Shown here: positions 34,153-44,961 of the stretch, piece after piece
Layout of the letters: every line of letters starts with the position of its first letter
Position numbering within the stretch: the stretch's first letter is position 1
From: Leptospira sp.
GTDB taxonomy: Bacteria > Spirochaetota > Leptospiria > Leptospirales > Leptospiraceae
Assembly: GCA_020831715.1 (NCBI GenBank)
Contig: JAFIGA010000264.1
Coordinates: 1-51,674, forward strand
Length of the DNA: 51,674 bases
Reading direction: 5' to 3'
The notes under the pieces: generated by a model
What the model saw: the letters and a program-made list of their open reading frames with translations, nothing else
Database searches by the model: none
What the model was told of the DNA's origin: nothing
Program-made: the position numbers and the translations under genes

Positions 34153-35167
34153 AAGTCAGGTAGTGCTCCACATCTTTCTTGCTTCCGACAACCATTGTTG
34201 ATCTTTCATGAAGCTCGCTAGGTGTTAGATCCAAAATTCTTCTGCCATCCACAGTAACGGCAACTCCGCCGGCTTGTTCGGCAAGGAATGCCATTGGAGC
34301 TACTTCATAGAGCAATCGAAGTTTACCATTAGGATATTTATTGGATTTTGTATCATTTGGATATAGGAAGATTCCACCTTTCAAGAGATTTCTATGAAAG
34401 TCGGCTACCAAAGAACCAATATATCTTGCCGTTTTTGGCTTGTCCCCCTCAAGAGATTTAATGTTCTTGATGTAATTTTGGAATTCAGGAGACCAATAGT
34501 TGTAATTTCCCTCATTCACTGAGTAGATAGTCCCCGATTCCGGCATCTTCATGTTAGGATGAGAAAGCAAAAATTCTCCCACAGAAGGATCCAAGGTAAA
34601 ACCTACAACACCAGTGCCCATGGACATAACCAACATAGTTGAGGAACCGTAGACTATGTATCCGGCACATCTTTGTTTATGACCGGGCTGTAAAATATCT
34701 TCCAACTCGCCCTGAGTCTTGGCTTCAATGTCACGTCTTCTATGTATGGAAAAAATAGTCCCGATAGATACATTGGAATCAATATTGGAAGATCCATCCA
34801 AAGGATCAATGGCTATGGTATATTTTCCACATTTGTAACCTTCGGGAATTGGGATGAGATCTTCTTGTTCTTCACTAGCCATAGCACATAGATGACCGCA
34901 AATAGTGAGTGCATGGGTAAAAATACGATCTGCATAGTCGTCCAACTTCATAACCGTCTCACCTTGGATATTTTGTTGATTGGTTGCTCCTAAAACATTA
35001 TCCAAAAGCCCCGCTTTTCGAACTTCCCTCGAAACGATTTTAGCGGCATAAACCAAATGGTTCATCAATGCTGTAAAACCACCCGTTGCATAGGGGAGCT
35101 TCAGTTGTTCTTCAATTAAAAATTGCGATAAAGAAATGAGATTGTCTTGTGGTTTTATCTGATTCAT
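34145..35167 (-). CDS. fbp: Class I fructose-1,6-bisphosphatase
   Basis: AIDPLDGSSNID; LKGGIFLYPND; start MNQIKPQDN at 35167. Confidence 0.95.
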   Translation of the reverse strand: MNQIKPQDNLISLSQFLIEEQLKLPYATGGFTALMNHLVYAAKIVSREVRKAGLLDNVLGATNQQNIQGETVMKLDDYADRIFTHALTICGHLCAMASEEQEDLIPIPEGYKCGKYTIAIDPLDGSSNIDSNVSIGTIFSIHRRRDIEAKTQGELEDILQPGHKQRCAGYIVYGSSTMLVMSMGTGVVGFTLDPSVGEFLLSHPNMKMPESGTIYSVNEGNYNYWSPEFQNYIKNIKSLEGDKPKTARYIGSLVADFHRNLLKGGIFLYPNDTKSNKYPNGKLRLLYEVAPMAFLAEQAGGVAVTVDGRRILDLTPSELHERSTMVVGSKKDVEHYLTFI

Positions 35168-35271
35168 AGAATTATATCCAAAATCTATGAATAATTTCTT
35201 TGGTAAAGGAAAATTCCTGGCAAATATGGATGAATTTCCGAAGATATTAAAAGTATAGGCAAAATATAGAA

Positions 35272-36111
35272 ATGAGTTCAAATCCTCCAATCACTACCTC
35301 TAAATCTTGGGAATCGCCTGAATGGGATTATTTTTCAAGAACATTGTCATTAGAGCTGGAGAATTCCAATGTTTTGCAAGCCTTTCTCTGGAAGGACAAT
35401 ACTCTTCTTGAGTATGGACTTCCTTTGCTTGCAGCTAATCGAGTGGAAGCAAAAATCAAATCCGGTCACCGAAAGATGTTTCATGAGTATGTTTCCAAAA
35501 GGATGGTTTTTTCAGGAAGCTTCACCAAAGATAATCAAGAATACAATACATTTTCTTCCGTTCATTCTGCGGGTCGTGCGAATATAGTGTTTCTCATGGT
35601 TATTAAAAAACAAAGAAATTTAAGAGATGAATCTTGGAAGAGAATCTCTCAACTTTTAGAAAGTTTCGGCTTTGCCTTTCCCGGAGGCGAAAAAAGGCTC
35701 ATCTCTCTATACAGCGATTTTTCCCAACATTTTCTAGAACAAATTCAATCCAAGATTCAAAAATGTGAATTCGGCGTGATCACTCATTTTTACATTCAGG
35801 ATTTGGAAAAATACTTTCAAGCTATGGGATTGCAGAAATCATTCGAGATACTAAAATCCATCCAATCAATCATCGGGTCAAATATCAAAAGCGAGGATCT
35901 CTTTGTTCACCAAGGTACCAGAACCTATTTCATCTTCTCACCTAAGTGCGAAAAGGAAGTGGTATTGAAGCGATTTGAAGAGGTTTTTCTTCAGATTCAT
36001 CATTTGATAGTGGATTACAGGATGAGATTCCTCGAAATAAAAAAAGATTCTAATATCCAGTCGGAATGGGATAAATTCATTCTGAATGTGGAAAATCCTT
36101 CTACCTCTTAA
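35272..36111 (+). CDS. Hypothetical protein; C-terminal half resembles a degenerate GGDEF fold
   Basis: Pattern FGVITHFYIQDLEKYFQAMG...SEDLFVHQGTRTYFIFSP aligns by eye with DxxxFKxxND...RxGGDEFxxxxP. Confidence 0.5.
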   Translation: MSSNPPITTSKSWESPEWDYFSRTLSLELENSNVLQAFLWKDNTLLEYGLPLLAANRVEAKIKSGHRKMFHEYVSKRMVFSGSFTKDNQEYNTFSSVHSAGRANIVFLMVIKKQRNLRDESWKRISQLLESFGFAFPGGEKRLISLYSDFSQHFLEQIQSKIQKCEFGVITHFYIQDLEKYFQAMGLQKSFEILKSIQSIIGSNIKSEDLFVHQGTRTYFIFSPKCEKEVVLKRFEEVFLQIHHLIVDYRMRFLEIKKDSNIQSEWDKFILNVENPSTS

Positions 36112-36202
36112 TTTTTCTATAAAATATACCAAGACTTGACAGAAAACATGGGTCTAAAATCATAGGTTATCTAATTGGTAATCTAGGAGAAATGTTTCCT
36201 TT

Positions 36203-36412
36203 ATGGTAGGAATTATAATAAAAGACGGAGAGTCCATTGAAGCGGCTCTAAGAAGATTTAAAAGAGATTGTGCGAACGCCGGTATCATGAGCGAAATCAA
36301 AAGAAGAGAATATTTTGAAAAGCCTTCTGTAACTAAGAAAAAAGCCATTGAAGCAGCAAAGAGAAAAAGAGATAAAAAGAAAAGACTCTTCGCTAAAAAA
36401 GATAAAATTTAG
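36203..36412 (+). CDS. rpsU: 30S ribosomal protein S21
   Basis: VGIIIKDGESIEAALRRFKRDCANAGIMSEIKRREYFEKPS. Confidence 0.97.
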   Translation: MVGIIIKDGESIEAALRRFKRDCANAGIMSEIKRREYFEKPSVTKKKAIEAAKRKRDKKKRLFAKKDKI

Positions 36413-36445
36413 TCCGTATTTCTCTCGGCTAGATTGAGGTTGTCT

Positions 36446-36907
36446 ATGCCAACTATCCAAGAAACAATATACCAAGATCTTAAATCGGCTCTCAAGAATA
36501 AAAAAGAGCCGGAACTTTCAACACTTCGTTTATTGAAAACTGAGATTCAGTATGAACTTACAAAAACGGGAGCAACAGAAATTCCCGATATAACAATGAT
36601 TCCTCTTCTTAAAAAAAATGTTTCTCAGAGGCAAGAGTCTTCCAAGGAATATAGAAATGCGAATCGAATCGACCTTGCAGAAAAAGAAGAAAGAGAAATG
36701 GAAGTAATTCTACATTATCTTCCAGCCGAAATCTCAATGGAAGAAATCGATCGGGTCATTCAAGAATCAATTGCTATTTTGAAACCAACCGGACCACAAG
36801 ACACTGGTAAGTTGATGGGTAAGGTTATGCAAAGCTTTAAAGGAAAAAATATTGATGGATCAAAAGTATCCGATGCAGTAAAAAAAGCTCTTCAGGCAAT
36901 AGTTTAG
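36446..36907 (+). CDS. yqeY: GatB/YqeY domain protein
   Basis: Typical YqeY sequence (YRNANRIDLAEKEEREMEVILHYLP). Confidence 0.92.
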   Translation: MPTIQETIYQDLKSALKNKKEPELSTLRLLKTEIQYELTKTGATEIPDITMIPLLKKNVSQRQESSKEYRNANRIDLAEKEEREMEVILHYLPAEISMEEIDRVIQESIAILKPTGPQDTGKLMGKVMQSFKGKNIDGSKVSDAVKKALQAIV

Positions 36908-36908
36908 T

Positions 36909-38729
36909 ATGTCCAATTCAGACTTTAAGGAAAGAATCCGTAGAGAACTTCCTATCGAGTCTTATATTTCCCGATTTGTAAATTTAAAAAAAGCAGGAAA
37001 AAATTTCCTGGGACTATGTCCATTCCACAGTGAAAAAACTCCCTCCTTCAATGTGAGCCCCGAAAAAGGATATTACCACTGCTTTGGTTGCAAGGCGAGT
37101 GGTGATATCTTTCGTTTTACCATGGATTATCACAAAGTTGACTTTGTTCGTTCCATGGAAATTCTTTCTGAACATTCAGGAATTCCTCTCGATTCCGCAA
37201 AGACTCAAGTAGATAAAGATCGAGATAAGAAAAAAGAAGAATGCTACCGTCTCAATCAGAAAGTATCAGAATTTTTTATTAAAAACTTGTTTGACCATGA
37301 CGGAAAACATGCATTAAACTATCTTTTGAATCGAGGTCTTACAGAAGAGGAAATTTCCAAGTTCGATATAGGATTTGCCCCGGAAGGATTTCAAAATCTT
37401 AAAGGAAAAATCCTAAATACTGCATGGGAAGAAACTTTGGGTATTGAACTGGGGATACTAAAGCGCAATGAAAAGGGCAATGTTTACGATTTTTATCGAA
37501 ATCGTGTTATGTTTCCTATACGAGATGCCTCCGGTAGAGTTGTGGGGTTTTCCGGAAGGACGTTGTCAGACGATCCGAGAGAAGCAAAATACGTGAATAG
37601 CCCCAATTCTTTGGTCTATGACAAGAGCAGACAAGTTTACAATTTATTTTTAGCTCAGGATGAAATTCGTAATTTGCGATCTGTTGTTCTGGTAGAAGGC
37701 GTAATGGATGCGATCGGACTTTTTACCAGAGGAATTAAAAATGTTGTCGCACCACTGGGAACTTCATTCACAAATTACCAGGCTCGAATTTTAAAAAATT
37801 TGAGTGATCAAGTAACTTTACTTTTGGATGGAGATGAGGCAGGAAAAAAGGGAGCGATTAGAGCAGCAGAGATATTGTTAAGAGAAGGAATTGAATGCAA
37901 GATTGCTCTTGCTGACATTGGGAGTGACCCTTTTGACCTTTCTCGTAAGCTGAGTCGTTCAGAATTGAGGTTATTTCTGGATGAAGGAAAAAATTCTTGG
38001 AATTTCCTGGTAGAATCTGCATTGAATGGAGCCAATTCTACCTCTGATCCGGATACAAAAAAGAAAGCAATTCATTCTTTATTCCAATTTACAAAGAAAT
38101 GGGACAAGGAAACCGATCGTCAAATTTTTCTAAACCAAGGATCCAAAGTTTTAGGGATTACAACTAGTGCTATTTTGGAAGATTTCCGTAAGGAGACAGA
38201 ACAGTTTGGCGTTGGATTTTCCGATAATACTAAGAGAGATTTGAGAGAAGTCCCGCGTTACCAACGTCCAATAAACAAAGGGGCAATGGAATGTGAGAGA
38301 AGCCTCTTGGCAAAAATGGTCGTAAACCCTGATCTTTTTCGCTATGCAGGTAAGGTGGATGATCTTGAATTTCAAGATGGAATGAGTGTGGTGCTTTGGG
38401 AGTGGATGTTCACTCAATACCATATGGGAGAGATTATCAATGAGGCTGAAGTTTTGTCCTCTGATACTCTCGCAGAAGAAGTTAGAGAGGGGTTTGCCCC
38501 TTTTTTGTTGCAAGAAGAATATTCGGAAGATGAAAATCTAACGGAAATATTTGAAGAATTGATAATGTTGCAGAGAAGACACTATCACAGTATGAAGATG
38601 GATGAGATTATCATGAAATCTCATCAGGAACAAGATGATATGATGAAAATTTCGGAGCTTGCCTATCACAAGGGAGAATCTGAAAAGATCAATCAGTATT
38701 TTAGAAATAAATCTATAGTGAATCGTTAG
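36909..38729 (+). CDS. dnaG: DNA primase
   Basis: Zinc finger [25 protein letters not shown]; Toprim [11 protein letters not shown]. Confidence 0.97.
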   Translation: MSNSDFKERIRRELPIESYISRFVNLKKAGKNFLGLCPFHSEKTPSFNVSPEKGYYHCFGCKASGDIFRFTMDYHKVDFVRSMEILSEHSGIPLDSAKTQVDKDRDKKKEECYRLNQKVSEFFIKNLFDHDGKHALNYLLNRGLTEEEISKFDIGFAPEGFQNLKGKILNTAWEETLGIELGILKRNEKGNVYDFYRNRVMFPIRDASGRVVGFSGRTLSDDPREAKYVNSPNSLVYDKSRQVYNLFLAQDEIRNLRSVVLVEGVMDAIGLFTRGIKNVVAPLGTSFTNYQARILKNLSDQVTLLLDGDEAGKKGAIRAAEILLREGIECKIALADIGSDPFDLSRKLSRSELRLFLDEGKNSWNFLVESALNGANSTSDPDTKKKAIHSLFQFTKKWDKETDRQIFLNQGSKVLGITTSAILEDFRKETEQFGVGFSDNTKRDLREVPRYQRPINKGAMECERSLLAKMVVNPDLFRYAGKVDDLEFQDGMSVVLWEWMFTQYHMGEIINEAEVLSSDTLAEEVREGFAPFLLQEEYSEDENLTEIFEELIMLQRRHYHSMKMDEIIMKSHQEQDDMMKISELAYHKGESEKINQYFRNKSIVNR

Positions 38730-38751
38730 GTTACAGAAGGAAGTAGTTGGA

Positions 38752-40563
38752 ATGATAGAGAATCTACAAGAAATGCCGGAAGTTCAAAAGATTATATCTT
38801 TAGGCAAGGCGAATGGGGAAGTTAGCTATGATGAGATTAACGAAATACTCCCTGATAAGATTTTAAATTCCGAGAAAATCGATGATGTTTTCACATTACT
38901 CAATGAAATGGGAATCAATGTTGTTGAGGATTATACCAAGGAAGCTGTTGAGGAAGCAATTCAACAGCCGGTTTTGGAAGAGCCAATAGAGCCCAAAGCT
39001 AAGGCCAAAGCCAAAGTTCCCAAAATTAAAGAAAAAGAAGAAAAACCGGTCAAGAAAAAGAAAGAATCCGCCAGTGCTGCCGGATCTGAAGACCCCATTC
39101 GACTATACTTAAAAGAAATTGGAAAAGTAAGTTTAATATCCGGAGAAACAGAGGTCTTTCTTGCCAAGAGAATTGAGAAAGGTGAAAAAATTATTGAGGA
39201 AACAATTTTAGGTTCTTCCATACTTCGCCAAAACTTTGCTAAATTAATCCCTAAAATTAAAAGTAAAAAAATTCGCGTTTATGAATTGGTAAAAGTGGAT
39301 AAGCTCTATGCACTCAATCAAGATGAGGCAGAGAAATTGGAAAAAAACTTTTTCCAGAATATGGATATCATCCAACAAGACGAAAAAGTTTATAATGAAG
39401 CCAGCAGTCGCATTCGAAAATATTCTGAGAATTCCAAGAAATACAGAGAACTAAAAGAAAAAATCGATCTATCATCCAATAAAATAGATGAAGCAGTTAG
39501 AAATATTGGAGTATCTCAAAAAGAGATTCAAAAAATTTCCCAAAAGATCAAATCCATGGTTTTTAGAATCAAAGAGATTGAAAAGCATTTCCTCAAAATC
39601 AAAGCCAAATACGGACATGATGTAAGAGAAATCAAAGGCTTCAACAGGTTCATTGAGAAAAATGAAAATCTGGACGAGATTGAAAAAATGATGGGTGTGG
39701 ACATTGATGAAGTTCGCGAAGTGATCAAAGACATTCGTAACAATGAAAGAAAACTTCGTCGCATGGAACAAGAGGCAGGCTCCCCCGTTAACGAAATCAA
39801 GGAATGGGGCGAAAAAATCATCAAAGGTGAGCGGGAAATCTCCCAAGCCAAGAAGGAATTGGTTCGTGCCAACTTAAGGCTGGTTGTATCTATTGCCAAA
39901 AGATATGCCAATCGTGGTATGCATTTCTTTGATCTCATTCAAGAAGGAAATATCGGACTCATCAAAGCGGTTGATAAGTTCGAATACAAGAAGGGCTATA
40001 AATTTTCTACCTATGCAACTTGGTGGATTCGCCAAGCTATCACTCGTGCAATTTCTGATCAAGCAAGAACAATTCGTGTTCCGGTTCACATGATCGAACA
40101 AGTGAACAAAGTAATTCGTGAAACAAGACTTTTTGTTCAAGAATTTGGTCGAGATCCTTCCAACGATGAAATCGCCGAAAGATTAGGTTGGCATGTAAGT
40201 AAGGTAAAGGCTGTTAAGAATGTTGCAAGAGAGCCTATTTCTCTGGAGATACCTGTAGGTTCAGAAGAAGATAGTGAGTTAGGTGATTTTATTGAAGACC
40301 GAGATATCGCCACTCCGGTAGATGCAGCGGCTTCATCAATTCTTGCCGAACAATTGAGACAGGTTTTACAAACTCTTCCGGCAAGGGAACAAAAAGTAAT
40401 TCGTATGAGATTTGGTTTGGATGATGGATACGCCCAAACTTTGGAAGAAGTTGGATATCAATTCAAAGTTACTCGAGAGCGAATCAGGCAGATTGAAGCA
40501 AAAGCTCTAAGAAGATTGCGACATCCATCAAGATCCAAGAGACTGAAAGATTATATAGATTAA
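38752..40563 (+). CDS. rpoD: RNA polymerase sigma-70 factor RpoD
   Basis: [42 protein letters not shown]-terminal region 4. Confidence 0.97.
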   Translation: MIENLQEMPEVQKIISLGKANGEVSYDEINEILPDKILNSEKIDDVFTLLNEMGINVVEDYTKEAVEEAIQQPVLEEPIEPKAKAKAKVPKIKEKEEKPVKKKKESASAAGSEDPIRLYLKEIGKVSLISGETEVFLAKRIEKGEKIIEETILGSSILRQNFAKLIPKIKSKKIRVYELVKVDKLYALNQDEAEKLEKNFFQNMDIIQQDEKVYNEASSRIRKYSENSKKYRELKEKIDLSSNKIDEAVRNIGVSQKEIQKISQKIKSMVFRIKEIEKHFLKIKAKYGHDVREIKGFNRFIEKNENLDEIEKMMGVDIDEVREVIKDIRNNERKLRRMEQEAGSPVNEIKEWGEKIIKGEREISQAKKELVRANLRLVVSIAKRYANRGMHFFDLIQEGNIGLIKAVDKFEYKKGYKFSTYATWWIRQAITRAISDQARTIRVPVHMIEQVNKVIRETRLFVQEFGRDPSNDEIAERLGWHVSKVKAVKNVAREPISLEIPVGSEEDSELGDFIEDRDIATPVDAAASSILAEQLRQVLQTLPAREQKVIRMRFGLDDGYAQTLEEVGYQFKVTRERIRQIEAKALRRLRHPSRSKRLKDYID

Positions 40564-40595
40564 GTGAATTTATCGGGTATAGATTAGGTATAGAT

Positions 40596-41819
40596 TTGAA
40601 ACAACTAAATTCGAAAGAGCAGATAGAAATCATCCGAAGAGGATGTGTGGATCTCATCAGTGAGGAAGAATTAGAGAAAAAGATAACCAAAAAAAAATCT
40701 CTTAAAATCAAAGCAGGTTTTGATCCTACTGCACCGGATCTTCATTTGGGCCATTTAGTTCTTCTTCGAAAACTTAGACATTTTCAGGATTTAGGGCATA
40801 CTGTTTATTTTCTTCTCGGAGATTTTACCGGAATGATTGGGGATCCATCCGGTAAGTCGGAAACTCGTAAGACACTTACACGAGAAGAAGTTTTGGAGAA
40901 CTCCAAGACATACCAAGATCAAGTTTTTAAAATTTTGGATTCTGATAAAACAAAAGTAGTCTTCAATTCCGAATGGTGTTCTCCCATGAGATTCGAGGAA
41001 GTTTTGGTTCTTACTTCCAAATACTCAGTTGCTCGCTTACTCGAAAGAGATGATTTTAGCAAACGATATAAATCCGGTAATTCCATCTCCATGTTAGAAT
41101 TTATGTACCCACTTGTCCAAGGATACGACTCTGTTGCGATGGAGTCTGATGTGGAAATCGGTGGAACAGATCAAAAGTTCAATCTCTTGGTGGGACGAGA
41201 TCTTCAAAGAGATTACGGAAAAGAACCACAATGTGTATTAACAATGCCTCTATTGGTAGGTTTGGACGGTGAAAAGAAAATGTCCAAGTCACTCGGAAAC
41301 TATGTAGGTATTACAGAAGCACCGATAGATATTTATGGGAAATTGATGTCTGTGAGTGATGAATTGATGTGGAATTATTTCGAACTTTTGACGGACATAC
41401 CTTTGAAAGAATTGGAGCAATTAAAACAAGATATTCAAGCCGGTAGCATTCATCCAAAATCAGTAAAGTCCCAAATGGCGAAACTAATAATGGATCAACT
41501 TCATCCATCCAATGTCAATGAGGAAGCGATTGCTGAATGGAATAGAATCCATGACACTAAAAATCGTTCCATACCGGATGATATTAAAACGGAAATTATT
41601 GGAGAAGAATACTTCCGAGAAAAGCCTCCGCTACTTGCCTATGTTTTGAATCAAATAGGATTCATTGCTTCTGTTTCCGAAGGAAGACGACTGATTAAGA
41701 ATGGTGGTCTCTATTTAAACGAAGAAAAAGTTCTGGATGAAGGGACAACATTAGAACCCGGAAAAGAATATATCATTCGCCAAGGAAAGAAAGGAAAGTT
41801 CGTAAAGCTTACCACCTAG
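40596..41819 (+). CDS. tyrS: Tyrosyl-tRNA synthetase
   Basis: [21 protein letters not shown]-terminal S4 domain. Confidence 0.95.
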   Translation: MKQLNSKEQIEIIRRGCVDLISEEELEKKITKKKSLKIKAGFDPTAPDLHLGHLVLLRKLRHFQDLGHTVYFLLGDFTGMIGDPSGKSETRKTLTREEVLENSKTYQDQVFKILDSDKTKVVFNSEWCSPMRFEEVLVLTSKYSVARLLERDDFSKRYKSGNSISMLEFMYPLVQGYDSVAMESDVEIGGTDQKFNLLVGRDLQRDYGKEPQCVLTMPLLVGLDGEKKMSKSLGNYVGITEAPIDIYGKLMSVSDELMWNYFELLTDIPLKELEQLKQDIQAGSIHPKSVKSQMAKLIMDQLHPSNVNEEAIAEWNRIHDTKNRSIPDDIKTEIIGEEYFREKPPLLAYVLNQIGFIASVSEGRRLIKNGGLYLNEEKVLDEGTTLEPGKEYIIRQGKKGKFVKLTT

Positions 41820-41829
41820 GGATTGGATT

Positions 41830-43026
41830 TTGAAAGACGAAAACATCCAAAATCTAGTCAATGAATTATCCAAAGATATTTCTAAGGATGCCCAATTTCG
41901 TGCAAAAGTAAAAAGTATTGGTATCAAAACAATGGTAGTAACCATCCTACTCTTAGTTGTTGGAGTTGGTTCCTATTTAGCTTTTCTATATTTTTCCTTA
42001 CAAAAAGTCGAAAGAGATCTTGCATTAAAACAAAATACGATTGATGATTTGGAATCCAGTCTTAATTCCATAATGTATGCGGAGCAATTGCGTGAAGAAA
42101 GTGCGCTCCGTATAATTGAAGGCGAAAATTGGTCGGATGATAGAGCAACTAAACGACTGGAAAGAATAGTTCTGGAAAATCTCAAAACAATTGAATCTGC
42201 ATCCATCGATCACAAAGGAATCAATGTGCACCGAGGAAATGAAAAATTCCCGGAGATCGCTCTCACCTTTGATTTAGCATCCGGAAATGAATTGATTTTC
42301 ATTGAATCTTTGATAAAAAAATACAATGTTAGAGTTACCTTGTTCTTGTCAAATGAGAGAGCTTCCGATACTTCCGGATCCTTTTTTATACGTTCCAATC
42401 TCAATGCTATACAAAGGCTTGCCAAAACCGGCAAGGTAGAATTCGCAAATCATACATGGAGTCATTACAATTATGTGAGAAGCATTCATGAAACTTCTCC
42501 CAAAAAGAGAAAAGTATTGGAATATATTTCTCCGGATGTTTTAACTTTGGAAAGAATGGCTGAAGAAATGTATAGAGTGGAAAGTTCTTTTAAAAATCTA
42601 ACAGGCTTAGAATTAAAAAAATATTACAGACTTCCTTATGGTGCATTGAACACATTGATTTTAAATGCCCATGCTTCTATCGGTTATTCACACCATATTA
42701 TGTGGTCTTACAATTCAGTTGGATCTTTGGATATTCCGGATTATATATATAAACAATTTATTACCAGAAAAGACAAGAATGGAAAACCTGTAGTTATCAA
42801 GAATCCATTCTACAAAACCAGTAGAGAGGCTTTGGATTTTTTATATAAATGGGAAAAAGCCGATGAGAATGGTATGAACGGTGCGATCATCCTTATGCAT
42901 TTAGGAAGCCCCAGAAAGTTCGATAAGCTCATTCATATTCTTCCTGAATTCATTGAAACTATGCAAAAAAAAGGCTACCGTTTTAGGACAGTAACAGAAG
43001 TCCTAAACGATAGCTTTGATTCTTAA
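41830..43026 (+). CDS. Membrane-anchored NodB-type polysaccharide deacetylase-like protein
   Basis: N-terminal TM and coiled coil; TFDLASGNE and FANHTWSH motifs. Confidence 0.75.
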   Translation: MKDENIQNLVNELSKDISKDAQFRAKVKSIGIKTMVVTILLLVVGVGSYLAFLYFSLQKVERDLALKQNTIDDLESSLNSIMYAEQLREESALRIIEGENWSDDRATKRLERIVLENLKTIESASIDHKGINVHRGNEKFPEIALTFDLASGNELIFIESLIKKYNVRVTLFLSNERASDTSGSFFIRSNLNAIQRLAKTGKVEFANHTWSHYNYVRSIHETSPKKRKVLEYISPDVLTLERMAEEMYRVESSFKNLTGLELKKYYRLPYGALNTLILNAHASIGYSHHIMWSYNSVGSLDIPDYIYKQFITRKDKNGKPVVIKNPFYKTSREALDFLYKWEKADENGMNGAIILMHLGSPRKFDKLIHILPEFIETMQKKGYRFRTVTEVLNDSFDS

Positions 43027-43061
43027 ATATCTAATCTAAACTTATCCTAACTATAATTTTG

Positions 43062-44936
43062 CTAATACATAGAGTCGATGAGATCTTTGTATTTATCCAT
43101 GATCACATTTCTTTTCATCTTGAATAGATTGGTAAGCTCATCACCAACTTCCATTGGTTTTGGAAGAAATCTAAAATCAGCTAATTTCTCAAATGATTTA
43201 AATCCATTTGTAGTCGAGACCGTTTTCTTGATTACATTTAAAATTTCAGCTCGAACGTCTTTTCTCTGATTTAGATCTTCACCTTCTTTAATCTTATATC
43301 CGGCTTCTTCCAATTTGGAAATCTCAGGCCAAATCAGTGCTGTTAGATTTTTTTGGTCTTGACCTACCACGATTACTTGGTTGATAATCGCACTTTCCAG
43401 CAGGATATTTTCTATAGGAACCGGTTCAATGTTTTCCCCACCTAGTAGAACGATTGTGTCTTTAGCTCTACCACGAACAGAGAGTGTTCCATTGAAAGAG
43501 ATGAAACCTAAATCTCCGGTATTCAACCATCCATTGTCCAGAGTTTTGGAAGTTGCTTCCGGATTTTTGTAATAACCTTGCATTACTTGTGGACCTTTTA
43601 CATGAATGGTTCCTATAGTTCCGGTTGACAATGGATTTCCTTTGTCATTGAGAACTTTCACTTCTGTTCCTTCAGGAGGAAAACCTACCGAACCTTGAAT
43701 TACTCGACCAACTTTTCTTACAGAAATAATAGGAGCACATTCAGTCATTCCATACCCTTCATAGACCGGAATACCTATCACATTAAAGAACTCATCCACG
43801 TGAGCGGGAAGTGCTCCTCCACCGGAAATGGTTCCTTTCAATTGTCCACCTAATACATCCCTAATTTTTTGAAACACCACTCTATCTGCAATTTGAGCAG
43901 GTAAGAAAAGATTTACAGATGCGGCTAAGGCAAAAGTTGTATTTTTAGCTTTTTCAAATACATCTTCCTCCTTTTGAATCAATTTATTTCCAGCCAAATA
44001 ATCTACAGATTCTCTCCAAGTCTTACAGATATCATATGCCGTTTCAAAAACCTTTCTCTGAACATCGGATGCTTTTTCCAACTTTTGTTTAATTCCAGTA
44101 TAGAGATTTTCCCAAAGTCTGGGAGCAGATGCCATAAAAGTAGGTTTTGCCTTTTGAAAATCTTCTCGGAGGTCTCTTACATTTGTATAATACATTGCAG
44201 CACCATTCGTGATGATTGCATAATCCATTGCTCTCTCAAATATATGCCATACCGGAAGAATACTTAAACCTCTATCACCCGGTTTTAAACCAACTAAAGG
44301 AGGCACTTGGATAATATTGTAGACCATATTTTGATGAGTAAGCATTACGCCCTTGGGCAACCCTGTAGTTCCGGAAGTGTAGATAATTGTAAAAAGGTCA
44401 CTGCTTTTAGTTTCTCGCATTCTCTTATGAAGTTCTGACATATGTTGCGAACGTAACAATTCGCCCTTTTTTATTAGGCTATGAATAGAAAGAACATCTT
44501 CGGTTTCTTTCTTAAATGCTGAATCCAGAATAATCCATTTTTCAACTCTAGTCTTGGAACGAATTGATTCGAGAGACTTAAAAAGCTTTTCATCCTCAAC
44601 AAAGCACAATTTGCTTTCGCTATGGTTGAGAATATATTCAATTTCTTGAGGAGTGGAATCCGATCCTCTAGGAACATCTACAGCACCGTTTATCAAGACG
44701 GATAAATCGGCTATAGCCCATTCGACTTTATTGTCAGCCATGATTCCCACTTTTTCTTGGGGTTTTAATCCCATTTCTATAAGAGCAAGACCTAGGTTTT
44801 CGGCTTTATGGAAAACTGATTTCAGTGTTTCACCCTGGAAATCTTTTTGGGCGTTTTTGGTAAAAAAAAGTTCTCGATCTCCATATTTTCCAAGAGAATA
44901 GAGAATAGCTTCGTTGATTGTTTGGTAAGAATTCAT
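43062..44936 (-). CDS. AMP-dependent long-chain acyl-CoA synthetase
   Basis: TIIYTSGTTGLPKGVMLTH, YEGYGMTECAP, GWLNTGDLG. Confidence 0.93.
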   Translation of the reverse strand: MNSYQTINEAILYSLGKYGDRELFFTKNAQKDFQGETLKSVFHKAENLGLALIEMGLKPQEKVGIMADNKVEWAIADLSVLINGAVDVPRGSDSTPQEIEYILNHSESKLCFVEDEKLFKSLESIRSKTRVEKWIILDSAFKKETEDVLSIHSLIKKGELLRSQHMSELHKRMRETKSSDLFTIIYTSGTTGLPKGVMLTHQNMVYNIIQVPPLVGLKPGDRGLSILPVWHIFERAMDYAIITNGAAMYYTNVRDLREDFQKAKPTFMASAPRLWENLYTGIKQKLEKASDVQRKVFETAYDICKTWRESVDYLAGNKLIQKEEDVFEKAKNTTFALAASVNLFLPAQIADRVVFQKIRDVLGGQLKGTISGGGALPAHVDEFFNVIGIPVYEGYGMTECAPIISVRKVGRVIQGSVGFPPEGTEVKVLNDKGNPLSTGTIGTIHVKGPQVMQGYYKNPEATSKTLDNGWLNTGDLGFISFNGTLSVRGRAKDTIVLLGGENIEPVPIENILLESAIINQVIVVGQDQKNLTALIWPEISKLEEAGYKIKEGEDLNQRKDVRAEILNVIKKTVSTTNGFKSFEKLADFRFLPKPMEVGDELTNLFKMKRNVIMDKYKDLIDSMY

Positions 44937-44961
44937 ATTTCTAATAAGAATAGAATTATAT

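Noticed and set aside
36135-36165. TTGACA upstream of rpsU as a strong promoter
   Set aside because: No convincing -10 at 16-18 nt spacing; the nearest TAAAAT is only about 13 nt away, so I did not call it.
39472-39938. Overlapping antisense ORFs in rpoD (124 and 136 aa)
   Set aside because: Opposite the Lys/Glu-rich rpoD non-conserved region; the Phe/Leu-rich translation is a compositional by-product.
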